Origin: an uncultured Bacteroidales bacterium | Lineage (GTDB): Bacteria; Bacteroidota; Bacteroidia; Bacteroidales; Paludibacteraceae | Assembly (NCBI GenBank): GCA_902798965.1 | Contig: CADBYS010000001.1 | Coordinates: forward strand, 62,001-126,000 | Direction: 5' to 3' | Length of the DNA stretch: 64,000 nt | Shown: one piece after another, positions 24,237-32,765 of the stretch | How positions within the stretch are numbered: position 1 is the first letter of the stretch | Layout of the letters: every line of letters begins with the position of its first letter | Program-made: the position numbers and the translations under genes | Notes under the pieces: model-generated | Seen by the model: only the letters and a program-made list of their open reading frames with translations | What the model was told of the DNA's origin: nothing | Databases searched by the model: none

Positions 24237-24267
24237 TTGCAAATTCGGAAAAATTTTTGTAACTTTG
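24237..24267 (+). promoter_or_regulatory. Promoter of the RluA-type gene
   Basis: TTG at 24237-24239, 20-base spacer, TAACTTTG at 24260-24267; the start codon is 29 bases downstream. Confidence 0.8.
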
Positions 24268-24295
24268 TAAGCGGAAACGATATCGAAGGCTACCG

Positions 24296-25051
24296 ATGGA
24301 TATTCTGTACGAAGATAACCATATTATTGCGGTGAACAAATCTCCCGGGGAGATAGTGCAAGGCGACAAGACCGGCGATACGCCGATGAGTGAGACGCTC
24401 AAGCAGTATCTGAAGGAGAAATACAACAAACCCGGGGAGGTGTTCCTGGGCGTGCCGCATCGTCTTGATCGTCCCACGAGCGGGGTAGTGCTGTTTGCAA
24501 GGACAAGCAAGGCGCTGTCACGCCTCTCGGAGATGTTCAAAGAAAAATCGTCAATCGGTAATCAATCGTCAACAAATAGTCAATCGTCAATCGTTCAATC
24601 GTCAATCAAAAAGACCTATTGGGCTATCGTGCAAGGCGCGCCGAAGCAAGCGGAAGGACGGCTGGAGAATTATTTGGTGCGCAATGAGCCGCAGAACAAG
24701 TCGTACATAGTAGATAGTCGAAAGTCGAAAGTCGAAAGTCAAAAGCAGAACGACGCCAAGCTGGCTATACTGACATACAGAACGTTGGCGCGGGGTGAGC
24801 ACTATACGCTTCTGGAAGTGGAACTGCAAACGGGGCGTCATCATCAGATCCGTTGCCAGTTGGCGGGGATAGGTTGTCCCATCAAAGGCGACTTGAAGTA
24901 CGGCGCCAAACGCAGCAATCCGGATGGAAGTATATGTCTGCATGCACGGCAGATTACTTTTGTGCATCCCGTGCGCAAAGAGCCGCTGACCATCACAGCC
25001 CCGGTGCCTGATGACAGCCTGTTTGCACAATTATTGGCAGAGCACAAATAA
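24296..25051 (+). CDS. RluA-family pseudouridine synthase
   Basis: A 251-residue pseudouridine synthase of the RluA/RluC/RluD family, which isomerises uridines in rRNA or tRNA. The catalytic Asp is Asp58 in HRLDRPTSGV. The C-terminal block with LEVELQTGRHHQIRCQLA and GDLKYGA is present. No S4 domain is seen, so it resembles short RluA-type enzymes. Two low-complexity inserts interrupt it in frame: SSIGNQSSTNSQSS-type codons at 24546-24611, and RKSKVESQKQ from GTCGAAA repeats at 24709-24745. Both fall in surface loops between conserved blocks, so the enzyme is probably active. Confidence 0.88.
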   Translation: MDILYEDNHIIAVNKSPGEIVQGDKTGDTPMSETLKQYLKEKYNKPGEVFLGVPHRLDRPTSGVVLFARTSKALSRLSEMFKEKSSIGNQSSTNSQSSIVQSSIKKTYWAIVQGAPKQAEGRLENYLVRNEPQNKSYIVDSRKSKVESQKQNDAKLAILTYRTLARGEHYTLLEVELQTGRHHQIRCQLAGIGCPIKGDLKYGAKRSNPDGSICLHARQITFVHPVRKEPLTITAPVPDDSLFAQLLAEHK

Positions 25052-25056
25052 CTGCA

Positions 25057-25143
25057 ATAATCGTTCGAACGAAGTGAGATAAGAAATAATCGTTCGAACG
25101 AAGTGAGATAAGAAATAATCGTTCGAACGAAGTGAGATAAGAA
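25057..25143 (+). repeat. Three perfect 29-bp tandem repeats
   Basis: Units at 25057-25085, 25086-25114 and 25115-25143 are identical. Each contains the 12-base palindrome TCGTTCGAACGA followed by AGTGAGATAAGAA. They fill the spacer between the RluA-type gene and iorA, and the last ends 22 bases before the iorA start. Confidence 0.9.
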
Positions 25144-25165
25144 AAAACTCAAAACCCAATATATC

Positions 25166-26764
25166 ATGAAACACATTCTATTAGGAGATGAAGCCATTGC
25201 TCAAGGTGCTATAGATGCAGGTTTGAGCGGCGTGTATGCCTATCCCGGCACACCATCCACGGAAATAACAGAGTACATACAATTAGTCGAAAGTCGAAAG
25301 TCGAAAGTCGAAAGCTGTGAGGACAATCCGATTTTCTGCCGCTGGGCTACGAACGAGAAGACGGCTATGGAAGCTGCCTTGGGTATGACCTATGCCGGCA
25401 AACGTGCACTGGTCTGCATGAAACATGTGGGCATGAACGTCTGCGCGGATGCGTTCGTCAATTCCGCTATCACGGGCGTGAACGGCGGTCTGGTGGTAGT
25501 GGCAGCCGACGATCCGTCGATGCACAGTTCGCAAAACGAGCAGGATTCCCGATTCTACGCCAAGTTTGCGCTTATCCCCTGCCTCGAGCCCTCGAACCAA
25601 CAAGAGGCGTACGACATGACGCGTATGGCCTTTGACTTGTCGGAGAAGTTGCGCGTACCTATCTTGATGCGCGTCACTACGCGTATGGCGCACAGCCGCG
25701 CGATGGTGGAAACAGTAGATACCCCCAAAGCACAAAACATGCGTCATCTGCCCGAGAATGCGCAGCACTTCATCCTGTTGCCCGCTTTTGCCAAGCGCAA
25801 CTATGCCGACTTGCTATCCGAGCAGCCGGAGTTCGTACGACTGAGCGAGGAGCTTGGAAACAATGTATATACGCGCGGCACAGACCCCAAACGTGCCATC
25901 GTAGCCTGCGGTATAGCGCATAACTACATGCAAGAAGCCGGTATAGCACAAGGCGCATCGATCCTGAAAGTGACACAATACCCGCTGCCCGTCAAGCTGA
26001 TCAATCAGATGGTAGCAGACGGCGTGGAAGATATACTGGTAGCCGAGGAAGGACAACCCGTAGTGGAAGAACTGCTGCGCGGAATGGTTCCCTCGCATGT
26101 ACGCATCCGCGGCCGACTGACAGGCGACCTGCCCAGGATGGGCGAGTTGTCACCGGATTGCTTTATTGGAGTCGAAAGCGTGTCGAAAGCCGAAAGCGAA
26201 TTGAAGTTGCCCGGCAGACCGCCCTCGATGTGTCAGGGCTGCGGACACAGGGATATGTACACGGCGCTGAACGAGGTGGCACGCGAATATAAGGAAGCAC
26301 GAATCTTTGGCGATATAGGTTGCTATACCTTAGGCGCATTGTCGCCCTTCCATGCTATCCACTCGTGCGTAGAGATGGGCGCATCCGTCACGATGGCCAA
26401 AGGAGCTGCGGATGCCGGACAACACCCGGCTATAGCCGTGATAGGCGACTCGACATTCACCCACTCGGGCATGACCGGTTTGCTGGATTGCGTGAACTCC
26501 AATGCTGATGTGGTAGTACTCATCTCCGACAACCTGACCACGGGTATGACCGGCGGACAAGACTCAGCCGGCACAGGCAAACTGGAGCGTATATGTATGG
26601 CAATGGGTGTTGAGGAAGAGCATGTGCGCGTAGTCGTGCCACTCGCCAAGAACATGGAAGAGATGAAGCAAGTGATTCGCGAGGAGATCAACTACCACGG
26701 CACGTCGGTAATCATCGCCCGCCGCGAGTGCATACAGACCCTGAAACGCAAAGCACGCAAATGA
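25166..26764 (+). CDS. iorA: Indolepyruvate:ferredoxin oxidoreductase, alpha subunit
   Basis: IorA with IorB oxidatively decarboxylates aryl pyruvates from aromatic amino acids to aryl-acetyl-CoA, passing electrons to ferredoxin. The 532-residue protein has the N-terminal pyrimidine-type domain (GVYAYPGTPSTEI near 19-31) and the C-terminal thiamine diphosphate domain with CQGCGHRDM near 353 and GDIGCYTLG near 378. It lacks the C-terminal 8Fe-8S ferredoxin domain of archaeal IorA and ends with RRECIQTLKRKARK, as I recall from other Bacteroidales. GTCGAAA repeats form codons in frame at 25286-25315 (VESRKSKVES) and 26171-26198. iorB follows after 63 bases of GTTAAA word repeats. Confidence 0.92.
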   Translation: MKHILLGDEAIAQGAIDAGLSGVYAYPGTPSTEITEYIQLVESRKSKVESCEDNPIFCRWATNEKTAMEAALGMTYAGKRALVCMKHVGMNVCADAFVNSAITGVNGGLVVVAADDPSMHSSQNEQDSRFYAKFALIPCLEPSNQQEAYDMTRMAFDLSEKLRVPILMRVTTRMAHSRAMVETVDTPKAQNMRHLPENAQHFILLPAFAKRNYADLLSEQPEFVRLSEELGNNVYTRGTDPKRAIVACGIAHNYMQEAGIAQGASILKVTQYPLPVKLINQMVADGVEDILVAEEGQPVVEELLRGMVPSHVRIRGRLTGDLPRMGELSPDCFIGVESVSKAESELKLPGRPPSMCQGCGHRDMYTALNEVAREYKEARIFGDIGCYTLGALSPFHAIHSCVEMGASVTMAKGAADAGQHPAIAVIGDSTFTHSGMTGLLDCVNSNADVVVLISDNLTTGMTGGQDSAGTGKLERICMAMGVEEEHVRVVVPLAKNMEEMKQVIREEINYHGTSVIIARRECIQTLKRKARK

Positions 26765-26827
26765 ACCGATGGCTCATGGTTAAACTGTTAAATTGTTAGA
26801 CTGTTAAACTGTTAAATTGTCAGATAC
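26765..26827. repeat. GTTAAACT word repeats between iorA and iorB
   Basis: Five variants of ACTGTTAAATTGTTAG-type words fill the spacer. They resemble the spacers at 8161-8212 and 28494-28520. Confidence 0.6.
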
Positions 26828-27412
26828 ATGAAAAATGATATTATACTTGCCGGTGTAGGCGGACAAGGCATTCTGTCTATCGCCACAGTTATCGGCCAAG
26901 CGGCATTGGCTGAAGGTTGGTACCTCAAGCAAGCCGAGGTTCACGGAATGAGTCAGCGTGGCGGCGAGGTGCAAAGCCATCTGCGTATATCTACCGAACC
27001 TATATGGTCGGATTTGATTCCCAAAGGACAAACCGATATTATCCTTTCGCTCGAGCCGCTGGAAGCCTTGCGGTATGTGCCCTGGCTGGCTGAGAACGGA
27101 TGTATCGTGACCTCATCCGTTCCTTTCCGTAATATCGATACCTATCCGGATATCGAAGAGGTATATGCTGCCATCAAGCGCCATCCGCGCCACATCCTGA
27201 TAGATACCGACGCGCTTGTGAAGGAGGTGAATGCCCCTGTTCAGGCGTCGAACATGGTGCTGTTAGGTGCGGCTATTCCGATGCTCGGCATAGAGTTCGA
27301 TATCGTGAAGGCTGCTTTGGAGAAGGTGTTTGCGCGAAAGTCGGAAGCCGTAGTGGAAACGAACATCCGTGCCTTGACCGCAGGATATGAGTATGCGAAG
27401 AAGAACCTGTAA
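26828..27412 (+). CDS. iorB: Indolepyruvate:ferredoxin oxidoreductase, beta subunit
   Basis: The 194-residue gamma/beta-type subunit that partners IorA. It starts MKNDIILAGVGGQGILSIATVIG, the glycine-rich signature of the POR/KOR gamma domain, and has the conserved EVHGMSQRGGEVQSHLRI at about residues 38-55. Length is normal. It overlaps the start of the following lipoprotein gene by 26 bases, so that gene may be co-expressed. Confidence 0.93.
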   Translation: MKNDIILAGVGGQGILSIATVIGQAALAEGWYLKQAEVHGMSQRGGEVQSHLRISTEPIWSDLIPKGQTDIILSLEPLEALRYVPWLAENGCIVTSSVPFRNIDTYPDIEEVYAAIKRHPRHILIDTDALVKEVNAPVQASNMVLLGAAIPMLGIEFDIVKAALEKVFARKSEAVVETNIRALTAGYEYAKKNL

Positions 27413-28496
27413 GGGTAGCAAGCCAATCTTGGCTTGCATCACGGCATGCTGCATTGTGCTGTGGGTATGCCTGTTGTCAGGTTGCACACCTGCCGCCAAG
27501 CCCGGCAAGACTGCTCGTCCGGGGAACAAGTACGCCACAGGATTTCAGATCGACGACACCTTGGGCATGCAACGTGTGCGGGTGTTTGCGCCCTGGCAAC
27601 CCGACAGCGTGATGGCTACGTACATGATTGCCGAGCCCATGGAGCGCATAGGTGCCTCATCGGCTACGCATATCGGTATGTTGGCAGAGTTGGGCGCGCT
27701 GGACAAGTTGGTGGGGATGTGCAACCCCGAGGTGTGCTATCACCCCTTGCCCGAACAATGCCGCCATCTGGGCGATGCCATGCAACCTGACGTAGAACGC
27801 ATATTGGCTAACGGTGTACAGGGAATGCTATTCTCCACCTATGCGCCCAGCGACCAGGCAGCCGAACGGATGGAGAGCGTGGGCATCAACGTGCTGTACA
27901 ACAACGAGTGGCGCGAAGCTACGCCTTTGGCACGAGCCGAGTGGATACGTTTTGTAGCGGTATTCATAGGCGAACTGCCGAAAGCTGACAGCATCTTTGC
28001 CGAGGTGGATAAGGCGTATTGCAGTTTGCGCGACAGCCGCCAACAACAAGCCGGTGGGCAGCAAGACGGAAACAGTGAGCCTTTGTCCGTTGTGTCGGGT
28101 TTGGACTTTCGAGGCACATGGTACGTGCCGGCAGGTGGGACATATATGGGCGCATTGTTCCGCGATGCCAATGCTGCCTATGCTTTTGCCGATGACCCGC
28201 GCGAAAGCTCGATACCGCTTACCTTCGAGCAGGCCTTGCTCACCTTTGCCGATGCTGATGTGTGGTTGGGGTGTAATGTGCCAAGCCGGGAGGCGCTTAT
28301 CGAGATGAACAGCCAACATGCCATGTTCAAAGCCTATCAGACCGGCAGGCTGTACAACTTCCGCAAACGTTGCCTGGAGAATGGCGCAAACGACTTTTGG
28401 GAGAGCGGAGTAGTGCATCCCGAGCGAATATTGAAGGATATAATCGGCACGCTGGAGGGGGATACGAGTTTTTACTACATAAATGCCGTTAAGTAG
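27387..28496 (+). CDS. ABC transporter periplasmic binding lipoprotein (BtuF/FepB-like)
   Basis: A 369-residue lipoprotein with LLSGC, the acylated Cys at about residue 33, followed by a type III periplasmic-binding fold (AEPMERIGASSATHIGMLAELGALDKLVG near residues 77-105). Members deliver iron complexes or cobalamin to an ABC importer; the ligand is not deducible here. No permease or ATPase gene lies nearby. The start at 27387 overlaps iorB by 26 bases. The codons for residues 11-17 (SKPILAC) come from the GCCAA palindrome at 27418-27437, so the n-region of the signal peptide has been built or replaced by an inserted element. A QQQAGGQQDGN low-complexity loop lies near residue 220. Confidence 0.8.
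   Translation: MSMRRRTCKGSKPILACITACCIVLWVCLLSGCTPAAKPGKTARPGNKYATGFQIDDTLGMQRVRVFAPWQPDSVMATYMIAEPMERIGASSATHIGMLAELGALDKLVGMCNPEVCYHPLPEQCRHLGDAMQPDVERILANGVQGMLFSTYAPSDQAAERMESVGINVLYNNEWREATPLARAEWIRFVAVFIGELPKADSIFAEVDKAYCSLRDSRQQQAGGQQDGNSEPLSVVSGLDFRGTWYVPAGGTYMGALFRDANAAYAFADDPRESSIPLTFEQALLTFADADVWLGCNVPSREALIEMNSQHAMFKAYQTGRLYNFRKRCLENGANDFWESGVVHPERILKDIIGTLEGDTSFYYINAVK
27418..27437. repeat. GCCAA-family palindrome in the lipoprotein signal peptide
   Basis: GCAAGCCAA-TC-TTGGCTTGC, nine-base arms. It shares its core with 11624-11639 and 33132-33151 but has different outer arms that still pair. Confidence 0.75.
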
Positions 28497-28521
28497 TTAA
28501 AGAGTTAAATAGTTAAAAATG

Positions 28522-28540
28522 GTTTCGATTGCATCGAAAC
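28522..28540. repeat. GTTTCGAT palindrome in the spacer before the dipeptidase
   Basis: GTTTCGAT at 28522-28529 pairs with ATCGAAAC at 28533-28540. It is preceded by TAGTTAAA word repeats and is the same kind of arrangement as at 8143-8212. Confidence 0.65.
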
Positions 28541-28556
28541 GGTAAGATGGTTGGAT

Positions 28557-29996
28557 ATGGAGATAAAGGAGTACATAGCTCAGAACCGTGAGCGTTTTAT
28601 GGAAGAGTGGGGTTCGTTGCTGCGCATCCCTTCCGTGAGTTGCGAACAGGAGCACAAACCGGATATGCTGCGTTGTGCCGAGCGTTGGAAGGAGTTGCTT
28701 TTGGCAGCAGGTTGCCAACATGCCGAGGTTATGCCTGCGCCCACAAAGGACGGCAATCCGTTTGTGTTTGCGGAATATCAGCCAACATGCAATCATCAAC
28801 ACGCAGTCACTAACACGCAGTCACCAACATGCAATCACCAACCAACTGTACTTGTGTATGCCCATTACGATGTGATGCCTGTTGCTCCGTTGGAACTCTG
28901 GCAGTCTGATCCGTGGGAACCGACCATCCGTGACGGCAGGCTTTATGCTCGTGGTGCGGACGATGACAAGGGTCAGGCTATGATTCAAGCCAAGGCATTT
29001 GAGTACATGGTTCGCTATATATGGTCGAACCCCGAAATGGCTGCGAAGTACCGCGCGTGTCATGTGAAATTTATCTTCGAGGGCGAAGAGGAGATCGGTT
29101 CGCCATCGTTGGCGGCTTTCATAGAGCAGCATAAAGACCTGCTCAAGTGCGATGTGATACTGGTGAGCGACACCTCGATGATAGGCAAACAGACCCCATC
29201 GCTGACCGTGGGATTGCGCGGCTTGGCTTACTGGCAGATTGAGGTGGATGGTCCGAATCGCGACCTGCATTCCGGACATTTCGGCGGGGCGGTACGTAAC
29301 CCCATCAACGCCCTGACGCAGATGTTGGCGCAGGTGGTTGACGAGCGCGGCAAGATCACTATACCGCACTTCTACGACGATGTGCTGCCCATACCAGACG
29401 AGGAGCGCAAGATGATAGCGCAGATACCATTCGACCTCGAGGCATACAAACGTGCCATCGATGTGGATGAGGTATTTGGTGAGGAAGGCTATTCCACCTT
29501 GGAGCGCAACTCGTGCCGTCCGTCGTTCGACATTTGTGGCATTTGGGGCGGCTATACGGGTGAAGGCTCAAAGACCGTATTGCCAAGCAAGGCTTTTGCC
29601 AAGGTGTCGTGCCGCCTGGTGGCCAACCAGGATCATGAGAAGATCAGTCGCGAGTTTGCCGAGTATATGCAAGCCATCGCCCCGTCGGGTGTGCGCGTCA
29701 AGGTCACGCCGATGCATGGCGGTCAGGGTTACCTGTGTCCTATCGACTTGCCGGCTTACAAAGCTGCCGAGCGGGGATTCGAAGTGGCTTTCGGCAAACG
29801 TCCGTTGGCTGCTCGTAGAGGCGGAAGCATACCTATCATCGCCGAGTTCGAACGGGTGCTGGGCGTCAAGACCATCCTGATGGGCTTTGGCCTGGAGCAG
29901 AATGCCATCCACTCGCCTAACGAATCGATGGATCTGGAAGTGTGGGAAAAAGGCATCATAGCCGTTACGGAATTTTATAAGGAGCTTGCCAAATGA
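28557..29996 (+). CDS. M20-family dipeptidase
   Basis: A zinc peptidase of the M20/M25/M40 family. Metal-binding and active-site motifs are present: YAHYDVMPV near residue 100, RGADDDKGQ near 132 and EGEEEIGS near 176. The start was set at ATG 28557 (MEIKEYIAQ); a TTG two codons earlier is possible. A dimerisation domain occupies about 210-330. The codons for QPTCNHQHAVTNTQSPTCNHQP (28783-28848) are degenerate repeats of CAACATGCAATCA-type words, inserted just before the first metal motif. The gene overlaps the next by four bases (ATGA), showing translational coupling. Cytoplasmic; substrate specificity not shown. Confidence 0.9.
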   Translation: MEIKEYIAQNRERFMEEWGSLLRIPSVSCEQEHKPDMLRCAERWKELLLAAGCQHAEVMPAPTKDGNPFVFAEYQPTCNHQHAVTNTQSPTCNHQPTVLVYAHYDVMPVAPLELWQSDPWEPTIRDGRLYARGADDDKGQAMIQAKAFEYMVRYIWSNPEMAAKYRACHVKFIFEGEEEIGSPSLAAFIEQHKDLLKCDVILVSDTSMIGKQTPSLTVGLRGLAYWQIEVDGPNRDLHSGHFGGAVRNPINALTQMLAQVVDERGKITIPHFYDDVLPIPDEERKMIAQIPFDLEAYKRAIDVDEVFGEEGYSTLERNSCRPSFDICGIWGGYTGEGSKTVLPSKAFAKVSCRLVANQDHEKISREFAEYMQAIAPSGVRVKVTPMHGGQGYLCPIDLPAYKAAERGFEVAFGKRPLAARRGGSIPIIAEFERVLGVKTILMGFGLEQNAIHSPNESMDLEVWEKGIIAVTEFYKELAK

Positions 29997-30742
29997 GAAT
30001 CGTGATTGTCGGAGCAGGTAGCGTAGGAACAAACCTGCATCATGCATTTGAATGTAAAGGGGTGAAGACAGAGTTGGTTCATGCTCGTCCGTTGACAGCC
30101 GACCCTTCGTCGGTCGCCTTGCTGCCGGAGGCGGATTGCTATATCTATACCGTTGCCGACCAAGCCTTGCGTGAGGTGGTGGCATTGGTCAAGGCTCCGA
30201 AAGCACTACATGTGCATACGTCCGGTTCGATGCCTATTGACGTGTTTGGCGATGACAAGCCCCATGCCGGTGTGATGTATTTCCTCCAAAGTTTCAGTAG
30301 GGAAGTGCTGATTGACGATTGGAGTACGATTCCTTGTTTTATTGAGGGGCGCGATATCGATGACGTGGCAGCTGTATATACGATGGCGCAGACCTTGACA
30401 AGCCGGATCTTCGAATGCACGCAACAGGATAGGGAGAAGTTGCATGTGGCGGCCGTGTTTGCCAACAATTTTTCGAACTGCATGTACCGCATAGCCGCTG
30501 AGATATTGCGCGGAACATCTATTCCCTTTGCCGCCTTGCTGCCATTGATTGACCAGACAGCGGTAAAAATACATACCCTCTCGCCCAAGGATGCACAAAG
30601 TGGTCCGGCGCAAAGAAGTGATGAACGGGTTATCGCTCATCAGAAAGAGGTGCTGGCCCAGATGAGTTTGCCGCTATCGCAAAAGAGATATGCGCAAGAA
30701 CTATACGACCTTATTACTGCCTATATTCGCGAGAATAATTGA
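29993..30742 (+). CDS. Rossmann-like and DUF2520 domain protein
   Basis: A 249-residue protein with an N-terminal NAD(P)-binding fingerprint MRIVIVGAGSVGTNLHHAF and a helical C-terminal half (about 125-240, NNFSNCMYRIAAEILRG). This is the architecture annotated as Rossmann-like plus DUF2520, related to pyrroline-5-carboxylate reductase and ketopantoate reductase. No substrate is known to me. Coupled by a four-base overlap to the M20 dipeptidase. After the stop there is no strong terminator before the promoter at 30811. Confidence 0.85.
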   Translation: MRIVIVGAGSVGTNLHHAFECKGVKTELVHARPLTADPSSVALLPEADCYIYTVADQALREVVALVKAPKALHVHTSGSMPIDVFGDDKPHAGVMYFLQSFSREVLIDDWSTIPCFIEGRDIDDVAAVYTMAQTLTSRIFECTQQDREKLHVAAVFANNFSNCMYRIAAEILRGTSIPFAALLPLIDQTAVKIHTLSPKDAQSGPAQRSDERVIAHQKEVLAQMSLPLSQKRYAQELYDLITAYIRENN

Positions 30743-30810
30743 AAAAACAGGGACGATAAGCGTGCAGAATATAGATTTTTTGTGCAAAAAGTAATTTTCT
30801 GCGGTTAAAA

Positions 30811-30842
30811 TTTGCAAATATGAAATATTTTTTGTATCTTTG
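30811..30842 (+). promoter_or_regulatory. Promoter of the acyltransferase gene
   Basis: TTTG at 30811-30814, a 20-base spacer, TATCTTTG at 30835-30842. The start codon is at 30912. Confidence 0.85.
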
Positions 30843-30911
30843 TAGCCGCTAAAAGAAAAACATATTTGTTTTGTCTGCATTCCGCGGGCAAGCAAGGTAA
30901 ACAAGAATATT

Positions 30912-31757
30912 ATGACCAAATACGAAGAATTGCAAGTTGCAGAGGGTGTGTATGTGCCGAATGTGGGCATCACGTACCCGGAAGACAACCCTTATACCCA
31001 ACTGGTGCATCCGAAGTTCACGTCGAAGTTTGAGGTGGATGAGAACTATCCGTTTGTGGACGACAGTTTCCGCGCCAAGTTCAACAACCGCGTGTTGGTT
31101 ACGCTTATTGTTCACATCATGATGCGTATCATGCTGCGCGTGAAGATGGGCTTGCGCTACAAGGGTAGGGAGATCCTGAAGAAGTATAAGAAGGAGTTCG
31201 CGAATGGTGCGATTACGATAGCCAACCATTGCTACCGCTTGGACTGCCCGTGTGTGCTTTTGACTACGCGTATGCCGTTCGACGTGAAGATTCCTATGTT
31301 TGCGCCTAACTTCGGCACGAAAGACGGATTCTTTATGCGTACCGTGGGCGGCATACCTATCCCCGAGGCGGAGGCAGGCATGGCTGCGTTGAAGAAGTTC
31401 AACGAGGCGTTCGACGAGTTCCATCGTCGCGGCTATTGGATGCACATCTTCCCCGAAGCCAAGCGCTGGGATTTCTACAAACCGTTACGTCCTTTCCAAA
31501 AAGGTGCATTCACGATGGCGTACAAGTACGATATGCCTCTCTTGCCGTGTGTGATAACATATCGCGAGCGTACGGGAATCTACCGCCTGTTCGGACCCAA
31601 AGATCTGCCCTTGCTGCAATGTGAGATAGGCGAGCCTATCTTCCCCGACAAGTCACAACCCCGCGCACAGGAGGTGAACCGCCTATTGGAAACTGCCCAT
31701 AAGCAGATGGAGCAGATGGCGGGTATCACCCACAACCCCTGGCCGGATACATTGTAA
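30912..31757 (+). CDS. 1-acyl-sn-glycerol-3-phosphate acyltransferase-like protein
   Basis: A PlsC-domain protein of 281 residues. The catalytic HxxxxD is NHCYRLDCP near residue 106, a second block HIFPEAKRWDF lies near 179-189, and a PCVITYRER segment follows. PlsC-type enzymes transfer acyl chains to lysophosphatidate or other lipids at the inner face of the membrane. Only one clear hydrophobic stretch (VLVTLIVHIMMRIML near 62-76) precedes the motif. Residues 1-60 are an extra soluble N-terminus. The ROK kinase follows after 30 bases, so the three genes to 33430 could be one operon. Confidence 0.85.
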   Translation: MTKYEELQVAEGVYVPNVGITYPEDNPYTQLVHPKFTSKFEVDENYPFVDDSFRAKFNNRVLVTLIVHIMMRIMLRVKMGLRYKGREILKKYKKEFANGAITIANHCYRLDCPCVLLTTRMPFDVKIPMFAPNFGTKDGFFMRTVGGIPIPEAEAGMAALKKFNEAFDEFHRRGYWMHIFPEAKRWDFYKPLRPFQKGAFTMAYKYDMPLLPCVITYRERTGIYRLFGPKDLPLLQCEIGEPIFPDKSQPRAQEVNRLLETAHKQMEQMAGITHNPWPDTL

Positions 31758-31787
31758 TATCAATAACCTATAAATATATTTTGTATT

Positions 31788-32765
31788 ATGGAAAAACCGT
31801 ATGTTCTTGGAATTGACATGGGTGGTACCGGCACGAAGTTCGGTATCGTGGATGCCCGTGGAAATGTTCTTCGTTCGTCGTCAATCGCTACTCCGGACTA
31901 TCCGGATATCAACGATTATTGCGATGCATTGTGTACTGAGATGAAGAAGATCGCCGATGCCTTTGGCGGCATGGAAAATGTTCGTGGCGTGGGCGCAGGC
32001 ACACCGAATGGTAATTATTATACAGGCTGCATCGAGTTCGCGCCTAATTTACCATGGAAAGGCGTTGTGCCGTTTGCCAAGATGATTCAGGAGCGTATGG
32101 GTGTTCCTTGCCGTATTACGAACGATGCCAACGCGGCTGCTATGGGCGAGATGACCTACGGCGCAGCACGTGGAATGAAGAACTTCATCGAGATTACCCT
32201 GGGCACAGGTGTAGGTTCGGGTATCGTGATCGACGGTAAGGTAGTGTATGGTCACGATGGTTTTGCCGGTGAGCTCGGCCACACGAAGATTGTTCACGGA
32301 CCGGAAGGCCGCCAATGCGGTTGCGGTCAACGCGGCTGTATCGAGGCGTATGCCTCGGCTACGGGTGTGGCTCGTTCGGCTAAGGAGATCATTGAGAACT
32401 CGACGAAGGAGACCTGCTTGCGCAAATTGGAGAAGATCACGTCGTATGACGTATTCAAGGCAGCCGAGGCAGGTGACGAGGTTGCTAAGGAGATTTTCGA
32501 CTTCACTGGTGAGATGCTGGGTAAGAAACTGGCTGACTTTGTGGCATTCTCTGCTCCTGAGGCAATCATCCTGTTCGGTGGCTTGACGAAGTCCGGTCAT
32601 TGGATCATGGACCCGATCATCAATGCCCTGAATGAGAACGTTATGCCGTTGTGGAAGAACAAGGTGAAAGTTCTGGTATCGACCCTGAAGGATTCAGATG
32701 CCGCTATCCTGGGTGCCAGCTCGCTGGCATGGGATGTGGAGGCACAAGCTCCGATGCGTGAGTAA
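31788..32765 (+). CDS. ROK-family sugar kinase (glucokinase-like)
   Basis: A 325-residue ROK protein. ATP-phosphate motif LGIDMGGTGTKFGIV is at residues 7-21, the sugar-binding NDANAAAMGE is near 109-118, and the ROK zinc signature CGCGQRGCIEAYAS is near 178-191. Most Bacteroidota ROK kinases of this size are annotated as glucokinase, but N-acetylhexosamine kinases look alike. There is no helix-turn-helix domain, so it is an enzyme rather than a repressor. Its last base is the first base of the deacetylase start codon (TAATG), showing coupling. Confidence 0.9.
   Translation: MEKPYVLGIDMGGTGTKFGIVDARGNVLRSSSIATPDYPDINDYCDALCTEMKKIADAFGGMENVRGVGAGTPNGNYYTGCIEFAPNLPWKGVVPFAKMIQERMGVPCRITNDANAAAMGEMTYGAARGMKNFIEITLGTGVGSGIVIDGKVVYGHDGFAGELGHTKIVHGPEGRQCGCGQRGCIEAYASATGVARSAKEIIENSTKETCLRKLEKITSYDVFKAAEAGDEVAKEIFDFTGEMLGKKLADFVAFSAPEAIILFGGLTKSGHWIMDPIINALNENVMPLWKNKVKVLVSTLKDSDAAILGASSLAWDVEAQAPMRE

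Noticed and set aside
25057..25143. 29-base tandem repeats as a CRISPR remnant
   Set aside because: Units are directly adjacent with no spacers.
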